Source of the DNA: JBQTHD01 sp052390275
GTDB lineage: Bacteria > Actinomycetota > Acidimicrobiia > Acidimicrobiales > AC-14
DNA: 33,755 nucleotides
Reading direction: 5' to 3'
Assembly: GCA_052390275.1 (NCBI GenBank)
Contig: JBQTHD010000034.1
Span: forward strand, 1-33,755
Positions 25,553 to 33,672 of the stretch are shown in pieces (position 1 is the stretch's first letter; each line of letters opens with the position of its first letter). The position numbers were made by a program, and so were the translations under genes. The notes beneath the pieces were generated by a model. It had not been told where the DNA came from, searched no databases, and saw nothing but the letters and a program-made list of their open reading frames with translations.

Positions 25553-26830
25553 ATGAGTAACCCCCGCCCCTGGCGCCGAGTGGCCGTGACCGGAATGGGC
25601 GTCAAAACCCCAGCCGGGATCACCCTGGATTCCTTCTGGTCCGGCCTTGTAGGGGGGCATTCATTTCCCCGGACCATCCAACGCTTCGACCCCTCGGCCC
25701 TTCCGGTGCGCTTTGCCGGCGAGTGCGACTTCGACCCTTCGCCCTACCTGGACACCAAGGAGGCCCGCCGCAACGACCGGGTGGCCCAGTTGGGCCTGGG
25801 GGCGGCGATCGACGCTCTGGCCGATGCTGGGAACCTGGCCGCCGATCCGGCCCGCTGCGGGGTCGTGGCCGGTACCGGGGTGGGCGGGCTGATCACCCAG
25901 GAACGCGAGGAGTTCGAGCTTTTCAGCAAGGGTCCCATGCGGGTCAGCCCGTTCCTGGTTCCCATGATGATGCCCAACGCGACCGCCGCCCTGGTCGCAA
26001 TGACGTTGGGCTGGACCGGTCCAAACTTCTGCGTGGCCACCGCCTGCGCGGCTGGAACCCACTCCGTGGGGGAGGGAGCCCGCCTTGTCCGCGACGGATC
26101 AGCGGACGTGATCCTGGCCGGAGGCAGTGAGGCGGCCGTGACGGCCATCGCCATCTCCGCCTTCGCCCGCATGGGGGCCTTGAGCGGTCGCCACGACGAT
26201 CCCCAGGTCGCCTCCCGACCCTTCGACGTCGACCGGGACGGCTTCGTCATCGGCGAGGGTGCCGGTTTCCTGGTCCTCGAGGAGTGGGACCGAGCGGTGG
26301 CCCGGGAAGCCCGGATCTACGGAGAGGTGGCCGGCTACGGCCGCAACGCCGATGCTCACCACATCACCGCCCCCTCACCTGGCGGGGTTGGGGCAGCGGA
26401 GTGCATGCGCCTGGCCCTGGCCGACGCCGGCCTGGATCCAGCCGAGATCGGCCAGGTGAACGCACACGGCACCTCAACCCCCCTCAACGACGCCGCCGAA
26501 GCTGAGGCCGTGGTGAAGGTGTTCGGATCGAATGGCCCTCCGGTTACCTCCGTGAAGGGATGCACCGGCCACCTGGTCGGTGCCGCCGGCGCGGTGGAGG
26601 CGGTGGCCAGCCTGTTGTCCATGCACCATCGCCTGATCCCGCCGACCGCCAACCACCAGGAGATGGAACCCGAGTTGGCCATCGATGTGGTAGCCGGTTC
26701 GGCCCGGTCGTGGACCCCGGCACCGGTCATCTCCAACTCCTTCGGCTTCGGAGGCCACAACGCCTCACTGGTTCTGACTCCCAGGGATCGACGCAACTCG
26801 GGCCCGCCCGTCTTGGGTCCCGACGCCTGA
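25553..26830 (+). CDS. fabF: 3-oxoacyl-ACP synthase II
   Basis: FabF elongates acyl-ACP with malonyl-ACP. The catalytic Cys is in VATACAAGTHSVGEGA, the two His are in VNAHGTSTPLND and KGCTGHLVGAAGAVEA, and the C-terminal loop is SNSFGFGGHNASLVL. The usual KSMTGH reads KGCTGH here, a mild change. Length 425. ATG 25553 follows acpP by 48 bases. The end abuts the carboxyltransferase gene. Confidence 0.95.
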   Translation: MSNPRPWRRVAVTGMGVKTPAGITLDSFWSGLVGGHSFPRTIQRFDPSALPVRFAGECDFDPSPYLDTKEARRNDRVAQLGLGAAIDALADAGNLAADPARCGVVAGTGVGGLITQEREEFELFSKGPMRVSPFLVPMMMPNATAALVAMTLGWTGPNFCVATACAAGTHSVGEGARLVRDGSADVILAGGSEAAVTAIAISAFARMGALSGRHDDPQVASRPFDVDRDGFVIGEGAGFLVLEEWDRAVAREARIYGEVAGYGRNADAHHITAPSPGGVGAAECMRLALADAGLDPAEIGQVNAHGTSTPLNDAAEAEAVVKVFGSNGPPVTSVKGCTGHLVGAAGAVEAVASLLSMHHRLIPPTANHQEMEPELAIDVVAGSARSWTPAPVISNSFGFGGHNASLVLTPRDRRNSGPPVLGPDA

Positions 26831-26904
26831 TCGCCACCATTTCCGCCCCTGACCGGTTCCCCGGTCTGTCCGCTGGCGCTGGCCTCTCCACCGCCCGAGC
26901 GGGC

Positions 26905-28242
26905 GTGGCCCGAGCCACCCTCGAAGAGATCGACGGCCGCCAGGTGGCCACCTTTCGTATCGAGGGTGGTCCCCACCGGGGGGCAATAGGACCCGTGGAG
27001 GGTGAGACGGTCGAGCGCCTGATCCACCAGGCCGGTCGGCTGGGAGTGCCGGTCGTGGGTTGGCTGGCGACTTCGGGCGCCGAGGTCGGGGCCGGAATCG
27101 CATCGTTGTGGGCCTGGGGGCGCCTGGCCCGGGCGCTGAGCGCGGTGTCGGGGGTGGTGCCGGTGATCATGGTGGCCCACGGTCCCTGCCTGGCGGGGCC
27201 TTCGTTGCTGCTGGGTCTGGCCGACCATGTCGTCATGACCAGGACGGCCACCGCATTCGTCAGCGGACCGTCGGCGGTGGCCGACTTCACCGGGGTACAT
27301 ACCGACCCCGAGTCCCTGGGTGGTTCGCAGGTGCACGCCAGCGTTACCGGTCTGGCCTCCCTCGTGGTCGACGACGAGGAGGAGGCCGCCTGGGCCGTGG
27401 CCGACCTGCTCAGCTACCTGCCAGCCAACTACCTGTGTCCGGCGCCCCGGGGCTCGGCCGACGATCCCACCGGGCGCGACTGTCAATCCGCTGCGGACGC
27501 ACTTCCCAGCCGGGCCACCGCCTCCTACGACGTCCGCCTGGTCCTGGGCGACGTGTTCGATGCCGAGTCGCTCTTCGAGGTCCGGGACGCCTGCGCCCCC
27601 AACGTGGTAACCGCCTATGCCCGCCTGGGTGGAGTATCGGTGGGCGTGGTGGCCAACCAGCCCCAATTCAAAGCAGGCACGTTGGACATCGAGGCCAGTC
27701 GCAAAGCGGCCCGGTTCGTGCAGGCCTGTGACGCATTCGGCCTACCCATCATCACCTTCGTCGATTGCCCCGGCTATCACCCTGGAAGGGACCTGGAGTG
27801 GCAGGGGATGATCCGCCACGGTGCGCAACTCGTGCATGCCTACGCCGCGGCCACTGTTCCCCGTTTGTGCGTGGTCCTGCGGAAGGCCTTCGGCGGGGCC
27901 TACATCGTCATGGACTCCCGGGGCCTGGGAAACGACGTCTGCTTTGCCTGGCCGGGAGCCGAGATCGCGGTAATGGGAGCGGCCGGGGCGGTCGCCGTGC
28001 TGGAGGGGCGGCGACTGGCAGCCATCAGCGATGGAGCCGAGCGGGCCGCACGCCAGGCGGAGTTGGAGTTGGACTACAACGCCCGGCTGTGCTCACCCGT
28101 TGCCGCCAGCCGCCGCGGCGACGTCGACGAGGTGATCGAACCGGCTGATACCCGACGGCGCCTGGCCTCGGCCCTCGGTGCGCTGGCCTCCAAGCGATTC
28201 GACCCCGGCCCCGGGGCGTCCCACACCAACACGCCCCTGTGA
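26905..28242 (+). CDS. Acyl-CoA carboxylase carboxyltransferase subunit
   Basis: The protein transfers a carboxyl group from biotin to an acyl-CoA (probably acetyl-CoA, giving malonyl-CoA). Two carboxyltransferase halves are visible: about 1-165 (ATSGAEVGAGIASL, GPCLAGPSLLLGLADHVVM, FVSGPSAVADFTGV) and about 200-430 (GVVANQPQFKAGTLD, FVDCPGYHPGRDLE, RKAFGGAYIVMDS, WPGAEIAVMGAAGAV). It matches the AccD/PccB type, ending in HTNTPL like family members. GTG 26905 (MARATLEEIDGRQ) is the first normal start codon after fabF but has a weak ribosome site; the open frame continues back to the fabF stop. The biotin carboxylase and biotin carrier genes are not here. Substrate is inferred from context. 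Confidence 0.85.
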   Translation: MARATLEEIDGRQVATFRIEGGPHRGAIGPVEGETVERLIHQAGRLGVPVVGWLATSGAEVGAGIASLWAWGRLARALSAVSGVVPVIMVAHGPCLAGPSLLLGLADHVVMTRTATAFVSGPSAVADFTGVHTDPESLGGSQVHASVTGLASLVVDDEEEAAWAVADLLSYLPANYLCPAPRGSADDPTGRDCQSAADALPSRATASYDVRLVLGDVFDAESLFEVRDACAPNVVTAYARLGGVSVGVVANQPQFKAGTLDIEASRKAARFVQACDAFGLPIITFVDCPGYHPGRDLEWQGMIRHGAQLVHAYAAATVPRLCVVLRKAFGGAYIVMDSRGLGNDVCFAWPGAEIAVMGAAGAVAVLEGRRLAAISDGAERAARQAELELDYNARLCSPVAASRRGDVDEVIEPADTRRRLASALGALASKRFDPGPGASHTNTPL

Positions 28243-28256
28243 GGAGAAGTGCACCC

Positions 28257-29126
28257 ATGAGTCAGCCCGAACCCCTCGACGCGGTGGTCGCCCCCCCAGC
28301 GGTGACCCAGGTTGCCGCCGGGCCTCAGCCGGCCGGCCACGGGCTCCTCGCCGGCAAGAACATCCTGGTCACCGGGGTCCTCAGCGATTCCTCCATAGCC
28401 TTCGCGGTGGCTCGACGGGCGCAGGAGCAGGGGGCGGAGGTTCTGCTCACCTCCTTCGGTCGCGCCATGCGCCTGACCGAACGGGCTGCCCGGCGCCTTC
28501 CCCGGCCCCCGGAGATCCTCGAGCTCGACGTCACCGACGCCGAGGCGCTTGGAGCCCTGGCCGGGAACATCGGCCAACGGTGGGACCGGGTGGATGGGCT
28601 GCTGCACGCCGTGGCCTTCGCCCCGGCGTCGTGCCTGGGGGGGGACTTCCTTCAAGCCGACTGGGCCGACGTTGCCACCACCATCGAGATATCGGCCTAC
28701 TCGCTCAAGGCCCTCACCCAGGCGGTTCTACCCCTTATGGCCGACCGGGGCGGATCAGTGGTGGCGCTGGACTTCGATGCCCGCCAAGCCTGGCCGGCCT
28801 ATGACTGGATGGGGGTGGCCAAGGCTGCCCTGGAGGCCACCGCCCGGTACCTGGCTCGAGACCTGGGGGCGAAGAGGATACGGGTCAACCTGGTTTCGGC
28901 CGGCCCGCTGCGAACGGTGGCGGCCAAGGGGATCGCCGGGTTCTCCGCCATCGAGAGCACCTGGTCGGGCCGCGCCCCTCTGGGTTGGGACACCGGTGAC
29001 GCCGACCCGGTCGGCCGGGCCTGCGTGGCTCTTTTGTCGGACTGGTTCCCGGCCACCACCGGCGAGATGATCCACGTCGACGGGGGCTTCCACGCCCAGG
29101 CCGCCGCGGCCGGCCAGCTACCTTGA
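28257..29126 (+). CDS. fabI: Enoyl-ACP reductase (InhA-like)
   Basis: FabI reduces enoyl-ACP with NAD(P)H, the last step of each elongation cycle. The front is LLAGKNILVTGVLSDSSIAF. The active pair Tyr-x6-Lys is in PAYDWMGVAKAALEA. The upstream ALDFDARQAWPAYDW and SAGPLRTVAAKGI are closer to mycobacterial InhA (MDFDPSRAMPAYNWM) than to E. coli FabI. ATG 28257 was chosen, with GAGGAG about 10 bases upstream; an in-frame GTG at 28239 would overlap the previous stop. About 30 residues precede the conserved domain. Confidence 0.93.
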   Translation: MSQPEPLDAVVAPPAVTQVAAGPQPAGHGLLAGKNILVTGVLSDSSIAFAVARRAQEQGAEVLLTSFGRAMRLTERAARRLPRPPEILELDVTDAEALGALAGNIGQRWDRVDGLLHAVAFAPASCLGGDFLQADWADVATTIEISAYSLKALTQAVLPLMADRGGSVVALDFDARQAWPAYDWMGVAKAALEATARYLARDLGAKRIRVNLVSAGPLRTVAAKGIAGFSAIESTWSGRAPLGWDTGDADPVGRACVALLSDWFPATTGEMIHVDGGFHAQAAAAGQLP

Positions 29127-29130
29127 TCGC

Positions 29131-29592
29131 ATGCTCCAACCCGGTGACCAGGCTCCTGATTTCACGTTGATGGACCAAAGCGACCGGGAGTTCTCACTGT
29201 CGGCCTCGCTCGCCCAGCACCAGGCCCGGCACCTGCTCTTCTTCTATCCCAAGGCCGACACTCCGGGCTGCACCGCCCAGGCCTGTGGACTGCGGGACGT
29301 GGCCGACCGCATCGGCAACACCGTGGTCATCGGGCTCAGCCCCGACAGCCCCACCCGCCAGGCCCGGTTCGACGCCAAGTACGCCCTCGGCTTCGGCCTC
29401 CTGGCCGATCAGGACCACGCGGTGGCTTCGGCCTACGGGGCGTGGGGCACCAAGAGCATGTACGGCAAGTCCTACGAGGGCATCATCCGTTCGGCGTTTC
29501 TGATCAACGCCGACGGCCGGGTGGCCCATGCCTGGTACAAGGTCTCGCCCAAGGACACCGCCGCCAATCTGTTGGCCTCCCTGGCAGACTGA
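29131..29592 (+). CDS. bcp: Peroxiredoxin, Bcp/PrxQ type
   Basis: It reduces hydrogen peroxide and organic peroxides, with electrons from thioredoxin. The peroxidatic Cys is in YPKADTPGCTAQACGL; the second Cys five residues later is the usual resolving Cys of this class. GDQAPDFTLMDQ is the normal front. Length 153. It follows fabI by 4 bases, so it may be cotranscribed. Confidence 0.94.
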   Translation: MLQPGDQAPDFTLMDQSDREFSLSASLAQHQARHLLFFYPKADTPGCTAQACGLRDVADRIGNTVVIGLSPDSPTRQARFDAKYALGFGLLADQDHAVASAYGAWGTKSMYGKSYEGIIRSAFLINADGRVAHAWYKVSPKDTAANLLASLAD

Positions 29593-29603
29593 GCGGCCGC
29601 AGG

Positions 29604-29686
29604 GCCCGGATGGTGGAACGGTAGACACGGTGGCCTCAAAAGCCATTATCCGAAAGGGTGTGCGGGTTCGAATCCCGCTCCGGGCA
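29604..29686 (+). tRNA. tRNA-Leu(CAA)
   Basis: The acceptor stem gcccgga pairs with tccgggc, with discriminator A. The anticodon loop is ctcaaaa, giving CAA (reads UUG). The long variable arm and T-loop (ggttcgaatcc) fit a class II tRNA. CCA is not encoded. It lies 11 bases after bcp, on the same strand, and next to the minus-strand ATPase gene. Confidence 0.95.
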
Positions 29687-29758
29687 CTCAGTCACGCATC
29701 ACCAAGGCAGGCGGCGTGGTTGCCTGGGGCCGAGGACCCTGAAGCGGTGCCGCTTGCG

Positions 29759-31075
29759 TCAGGGACCCAGGAGGGCGGCTGGTATCACGGCGACACCGTC
29801 GGGGCGTCGGTAGGCGTTTGGGCCGGTGGTGATGATGGCAGCGTCAAGTAGATCCGGTCCGAGCCTCTGCTGCAGCCAGATGAGGTGCCGGACGTCGGCG
29901 GCACCGACAAGAGGAGAGAGCTTCACTTCCAGGGCAACGCACCGCCCATCGCGTCGTCGAACCATCAGGTCCACCTCGTGGTCGCCGCGATGCATTCGGA
30001 AGTGACAGACGTTCGCATCGGAGTGCTGTGCATATACCCGCACACAGAGGGCCACGAGCGATTCAAAGAGCGCGCCAAGGAAGGGACCGTCGCGGAACAC
30101 GGTGCCGGGGCGATCGTCTCCGGCCAGAAGGGCTTCTTCGTCAAGACCGGTCAGAGCCACCGCCAGTGCGGGGTCCACCAAATGGTGCTTGGGGGAGGCA
30201 GCAACTTCGCTTAGGTGGGAGTTGCTTGGAAGCCATCCCGGTAGGGAGTCGAGAATGAACAGGCGATCGAGGGCATCCCGGTAGGTGGCAAGGGTGGTGC
30301 GCGAGGTTTGCTCCCGGGTCCCTGGATGAGCCGCACCTGCGATCTTGGTGAAAGTCGTGGCGGTGGCGGTGGCGGCTGCGTAGGCCCGCATCCACCGCTT
30401 CAGAGCGGATGGGTTGCGAACCTTGGTTCCCAGTTCCGAGAAGTCGCGGTCAACGACCCGCTCGACGTAGCTGTCGAGTTGCGCCCGGCGGATCCGGCTG
30501 GGGAGATTACGGACACCGGGAAAGCCCGATGCCACGATCTCTGCGGTATAAGTGCTGAGGTCAACCGAGGTATCGCCAGTTATGGCGGGCCGAGAACCGG
30601 TTAGGAGATCGGCCAGACTGACCGACGGCTCGTACCCCCGTTCGGCCAGTGCCATGGGCCGCATGCGCAGGCGCAGTATCCGACCGGCACCCGAGTGGCG
30701 ACCGGGATCGGCCAGGGAGGCTGATCCGGTGAGCAGAAATTGCCCGGGAGCGGCCCCTGCATCGACGGCGCGACGAACCAGGTCCCAGGTGAATGGGAGG
30801 TGCTGCCACTGGTCGAGTAGAACACGTCCCCCATTGAGGATCCGCTGTGGATCCGCCTCCAGCAAGGATCGGACCGGTGCAGACTCCAACCGAAATTCCG
30901 AGTCGACCCGCTCAGCCGCAGTGGCGCTCTTGCCTACCCCCTTGGCCCCCTCGATCGAGATCGCCGCAGCCCCTGCGGCCAGTGCGTCGAGTTCGGAATC
31001 GATAACTCGCCGGTGATAGTTGGGGGCCCGAAGCGAACCGCTCACGAGGGGTGATCGTAACGTCCCATTGGACAT
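29759..31075 (-). CDS. AAA ATPase with DUF4143 domain
   Basis: This 438-residue protein has an ATPase front: Walker A is GAKGVGKSA and the Walker B-like strand is GRVLLDQWQHL. LLTGSASL fits a sensor-like motif, and an arginine-rich turn follows (RILRLRMRPM). The C-terminal DUF4143 part ends in HEVDLMVRRRDGRCVALEVKL, a PD-(D/E)xK-like pattern. Members of this broad family are often encoded in mobile or defence contexts, but the function is not established. ATG 31075 was chosen. It is transcribed toward tRNA-Leu. I saw no copy of the tRNA 3' end beyond it, so an integrated island is not shown. Confidence 0.8.
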   Translation of the reverse strand: MSNGTLRSPLVSGSLRAPNYHRRVIDSELDALAAGAAAISIEGAKGVGKSATAAERVDSEFRLESAPVRSLLEADPQRILNGGRVLLDQWQHLPFTWDLVRRAVDAGAAPGQFLLTGSASLADPGRHSGAGRILRLRMRPMALAERGYEPSVSLADLLTGSRPAITGDTSVDLSTYTAEIVASGFPGVRNLPSRIRRAQLDSYVERVVDRDFSELGTKVRNPSALKRWMRAYAAATATATTFTKIAGAAHPGTREQTSRTTLATYRDALDRLFILDSLPGWLPSNSHLSEVAASPKHHLVDPALAVALTGLDEEALLAGDDRPGTVFRDGPFLGALFESLVALCVRVYAQHSDANVCHFRMHRGDHEVDLMVRRRDGRCVALEVKLSPLVGAADVRHLIWLQQRLGPDLLDAAIITTGPNAYRRPDGVAVIPAALLGP

Positions 31076-31231
31076 CTTCGGGCGCTGCTGCTGAACATCC
31101 CCGGGCGTAAATTGACTGAACGTTCCGAGGCTCGGCCCGAGGGTCGTTACCCGAGAAGTCGCCGACCGAGAACCTCGGGGGAACGCCTCTACCGGGGTTT
31201 GCGGCCACCTTGGCCGTCAACCCAAATCAGA
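31076..31231. other. Intergenic, weak hairpin
   Basis: This gap separates two minus-strand genes. It holds one imperfect 8-bp stem (31171-31178 with 31192-31199, 13-base loop) followed by ttt. It may be a weak terminator, or chance. No other feature is seen. Confidence 0.3.
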
Positions 31232-31789
31232 TCAGACGCCCCAAGTGGGGGCCTGTTTGAGTAGGAAGCGGCTGACCTCGGCGCAGCGGTCCAGCACGTC
31301 GCAGAGCAGTTCCTCCCCGGCAAGGACCCGGGACAACGACACCCTTTGGCGGGCGACCACACTCAGGCTCCGTTCGGGGGCATCGGTCACCTCGGCAAAG
31401 GAGTCGATGGCCGAAACCTCCAGAGGCAGGTCCCTTCCACCCACCGCCGCCAACTCCGTGGCCAGGATCAAAAGGTCGGGACCGCTAGGCAGGGGGGGAA
31501 GCGCCCAGGTGAAGACCAGCGGGAAGTGGAACTCATCGGGGGGATCAGCCTCCTCGGGCAGGGCGGCCACCACATCTTCGAAGGCCAGCAACACCCGGGG
31601 CTCCACCTCCAGCGCCAGGTGGAGGTCCACCGGCCCGCCGCAGCCCTCGTCGGGGTGGAGGTCCACCTCCCAAACCTGGCGCAGCGAGTAGGTCTCCACG
31701 AAATGTCGCTCGTCGTGGACGTGAAAACCGTGGTCCACGGCGTGGTCTTTGAGTTCGGCGATGTACCCAGCGACGTCGATCGCGGCCAA
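31232..31789 (-). CDS. Conserved-looking protein of unknown function
   Basis: A 185-residue protein if it starts at TTG 31789 (MAAIDVAGYIAELKDHAVDH). This start was chosen because AGGAGG lies 5 bases upstream; ATG 31837 and ATG 31954 give longer, less plausible fronts. The sequence reads like a soluble alpha/beta protein: VWEVDLHPDEGCGGPVDLHL, VEPRVLLAFEDVVAALP, then a helical C-terminal part (VSLSRVLAGEELLCDVLDRC). I recognise no family or catalytic residues. It is transcribed in the same direction as the ATPase, but the gap is 156 bases. Confidence 0.7.
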   Translation of the reverse strand: MAAIDVAGYIAELKDHAVDHGFHVHDERHFVETYSLRQVWEVDLHPDEGCGGPVDLHLALEVEPRVLLAFEDVVAALPEEADPPDEFHFPLVFTWALPPLPSGPDLLILATELAAVGGRDLPLEVSAIDSFAEVTDAPERSLSVVARQRVSLSRVLAGEELLCDVLDRCAEVSRFLLKQAPTWGV

Positions 31790-32072
31790 GACCACCTCCT
31801 GACGGGTCGGCGCAGACGCTAACCGGTCACTACCCATCCTGGTCCGATCGAGGGCCCTGGTCGGGTGTCGCCCCCCTTTGGGTTCTCGAAAGACGCCGGG
31901 AACGCCCCGCCAACACCCCAATGATCGCTGGGCTCCGGCCGTTCTGGTGCCCATGATGGGGGAGTAGGTTCGGACTCATGGGGACGGGCTGATCCGAGGT
32001 TTCGGGAGGTTCGAAGCCTCAGAGTCCGAGGGCACCAGCCCGGGACACTGGCCCGGCGATACCGCTGGCCTG
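31790..32072. other. Intergenic, nothing clear
   Basis: This gap separates the divergent genes at 31789 and 32073. I see no confident promoter, RNA or ORF in it. The longer ORF to 31954 on the minus strand lacks conserved sequence and a ribosome site. Confidence 0.4.
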
Positions 32073-32807
32073 ATGCAGACATTGGATCGGGCGGCCGCGG
32101 CGGTCACGACCGCCCTGGCCAGGTTGAACGCCTCCCGGGGGGAGGGGGACTGGGGTCTGGCCGGTACCCGCCCCGGGCAGTACCACTCGGACCTGGTGGC
32201 CGACCCAGTGGCGGTAAAGGTGCTGGTCGAGGCTGGCCTTGGCGTGGTCAGTGAGGAATCGGGGCTTCATCACCCCGATCGATCCATTCAGGTGGTCCTT
32301 GATCCGGTGGACGGGTCCACCAATGCCTCGCGGGGCCTTCCCTGGTTCGCCACCAGCCTGTGTGCCGTGGACGCCGGCGGCCCCTTGGCCGCTCTGGTCA
32401 TCAACCAGGCCACCGGTGAGCGCTTTGAGGCGGTCCGGGGGGCGGGTGCTCTTCACGACGGGGGGCCCTGCCAGCCGTCGGGCCAGACCGACCTGGCCCG
32501 TTCCGTGGTCGGGCTTTCGGGGTGGCCGGGGGAGCCCCTGGGATGGGCGCAGTTCCGGGCCTACGGGGCCGCCGCCCTGGATCTCTGCTCGGTGGCCTGC
32601 GGTCGCTTCGACGCCTACCTCAGTGCCGGCCCGGGTCACGCCCCCTGGGACTACCTGGGCGGACTACTGGTCTGCCAGGAGGCGGGCGTGGCCGTGGTCG
32701 AGGCCGGCGGTCGAGACCTGATCACGCTGGATCCCGGCGGCCGCCGGGCGGTGGTTGCCGGCTCGGCCGCCCTGGTGGAATCGCTCCTCGACCGGCCGGG
32801 CCGCTGA
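32073..32807 (+). CDS. Inositol-monophosphatase-family phosphatase (possible HisN)
   Basis: The family is a magnesium-dependent phosphatase. Metal-binding motifs are GVVSEESGLH, VVLDPVDGSTNASRGLPW and APWDYLGGLLVCQEAG. Length 244 fits. Substrates in the family include myo-inositol phosphates, 3'-phosphoadenosine phosphates and, in actinobacteria, histidinol phosphate (HisN). The window's histidine cluster lacks the histidinol-phosphate phosphatase, so HisN is attractive, but the gene is 18 kb away and nothing in the sequence decides the substrate. No clear ribosome site precedes ATG 32073. Confidence 0.85.
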   Translation: MQTLDRAAAAVTTALARLNASRGEGDWGLAGTRPGQYHSDLVADPVAVKVLVEAGLGVVSEESGLHHPDRSIQVVLDPVDGSTNASRGLPWFATSLCAVDAGGPLAALVINQATGERFEAVRGAGALHDGGPCQPSGQTDLARSVVGLSGWPGEPLGWAQFRAYGAAALDLCSVACGRFDAYLSAGPGHAPWDYLGGLLVCQEAGVAVVEAGGRDLITLDPGGRRAVVAGSAALVESLLDRPGR

Positions 32808-32914
32808 CGCTCGAGCGCTGCGGGCCGGCGTAGCTGGCTCGGCTGATGGGTAGTTGACGAGGACACCACCAGCCCGCCAGCGCGACTGCGGGCTGACACC
32901 AGGAGGATTCGCCG

Positions 32915-33349
32915 ATGTCCATCGCCACGACGTCCATCGCCACGACGTCCATAGCCACGACCATGCTCGAGACCAGCCCCCGCCGATCCAGCCTGGACGA
33001 AACGATCCTGGCCGGCGCAATCGAAGCGCTGGCGGAGTGCGCACAGACCTGCACACAGTGCGCTGATGCCTGCTTGGCTGAGGCTGAGGTGGACGCCATG
33101 GTGGAGTGCATCCGGCTCAATCTCGACTGCGCCGACCTCTGCACGACCACCGCTCGGGTGGTCGCCCGCTGCACCGACCAGGACACCGACACCGCCTACC
33201 TGGTCTTGGAGGCATGCATCGCCGCTTGTCGTGCCTGCGGCGACGAGTGCGAACGTCACGGCTCCCAGATGGAGCACTGCCAAGTATGCGCCGCCAGTTG
33301 CCGGCGCTGCGAGACCGCCTGTCGAGAACTCGTCAACGCCGCCGCCTGA
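32915..33349 (+). CDS. Cysteine-rich four-helix copper-binding protein
   Basis: This 144-residue protein has 17 Cys, mostly spaced along helices as in the Csp copper-storage/DUF326 family: LAECAQTCTQCADAC, CIRLNLDCADLC, LEACIAACRACGDEC, CQVCAASCRRCETAC. It probably binds Cu(I) in the cytoplasm, as there is no signal peptide. ATG 32915 is supported by AGGAGG 8 bases upstream. The first 16 residues are three copies of SIATT from a 15-bp repeat. An internal ATG at 32963 (MLETSPRR) is a possible second start. Metal and role are from family knowledge. Confidence 0.85.
   Translation: MSIATTSIATTSIATTMLETSPRRSSLDETILAGAIEALAECAQTCTQCADACLAEAEVDAMVECIRLNLDCADLCTTTARVVARCTDQDTDTAYLVLEACIAACRACGDECERHGSQMEHCQVCAASCRRCETACRELVNAAA
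32918..32962 (+). repeat. Three 15-bp repeats at the 5' end of the copper-protein gene
   Basis: tccatcgccacgacg occurs at 32918-32932 and 32933-32947, with a third near copy at 32948-32962 (one change to ata and one at the end). It codes SIATT each time and keeps the frame, so its copy number could vary without breaking the gene. Confidence 0.9.
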
Positions 33350-33390
33350 GCCCGCTTGCTTCAACCTTGCCCCACTAACCTGGCCGGGCC

Positions 33391-33466
33391 GGGCGTTTAG
33401 CTCAGTTGGTAGAGCAGCACGCTTACAACGTGCAGGTCGTCGGTTCGAGCCCGGCAGCGCCCACCA
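33391..33466 (+). tRNA. tRNA-Val(TAC)
   Basis: The acceptor stem gggcgtt pairs with agcgccc. The anticodon loop cttacaa gives UAC (reads GUA). D-loop (agctcagttggtagagc) and T-loop (ggttcgagcc) are normal. CCA is encoded (33464-33466). It is downstream of the copper-protein gene. Confidence 0.96.
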
Positions 33467-33672
33467 GCGGTTTTGTCGGTGATTGGCCTCTGACCAGCAG
33501 CTTTGTCCGCCGTTTGAACACCGTCATTCGGCAGCTCCAGCGAGCGAGGCAGGACGGGAAATGGGGCCAGCAGCGACCAGTTCCTGCTCTCGATTGTCCG
33601 TTCCTACGCCGAGACTTACCAACAAGGCAGGGGTCTGCCCCTGCTTTAGTTGACTCGCAGGGTTGATAGACA
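33467..33672. other. Intergenic between tRNA-Val and IS fragment
   Basis: No gene is convincing; the ORFs seen here are shadows that run through the tRNA. The only structured element is the hairpin at 33627-33647. The IS boundary must lie here but I cannot place its inverted repeat. Confidence 0.5.
33627..33647 (+). terminator. Hairpin, likely terminator
   Basis: gcagggg (33627-33633) pairs with cccctgc (33638-33644) across tctg, followed by ttt. Wobble and A-T pairs extend it by up to three. It may end the tRNA-Val transcript or the IS transcript from the other side. Confidence 0.45.
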
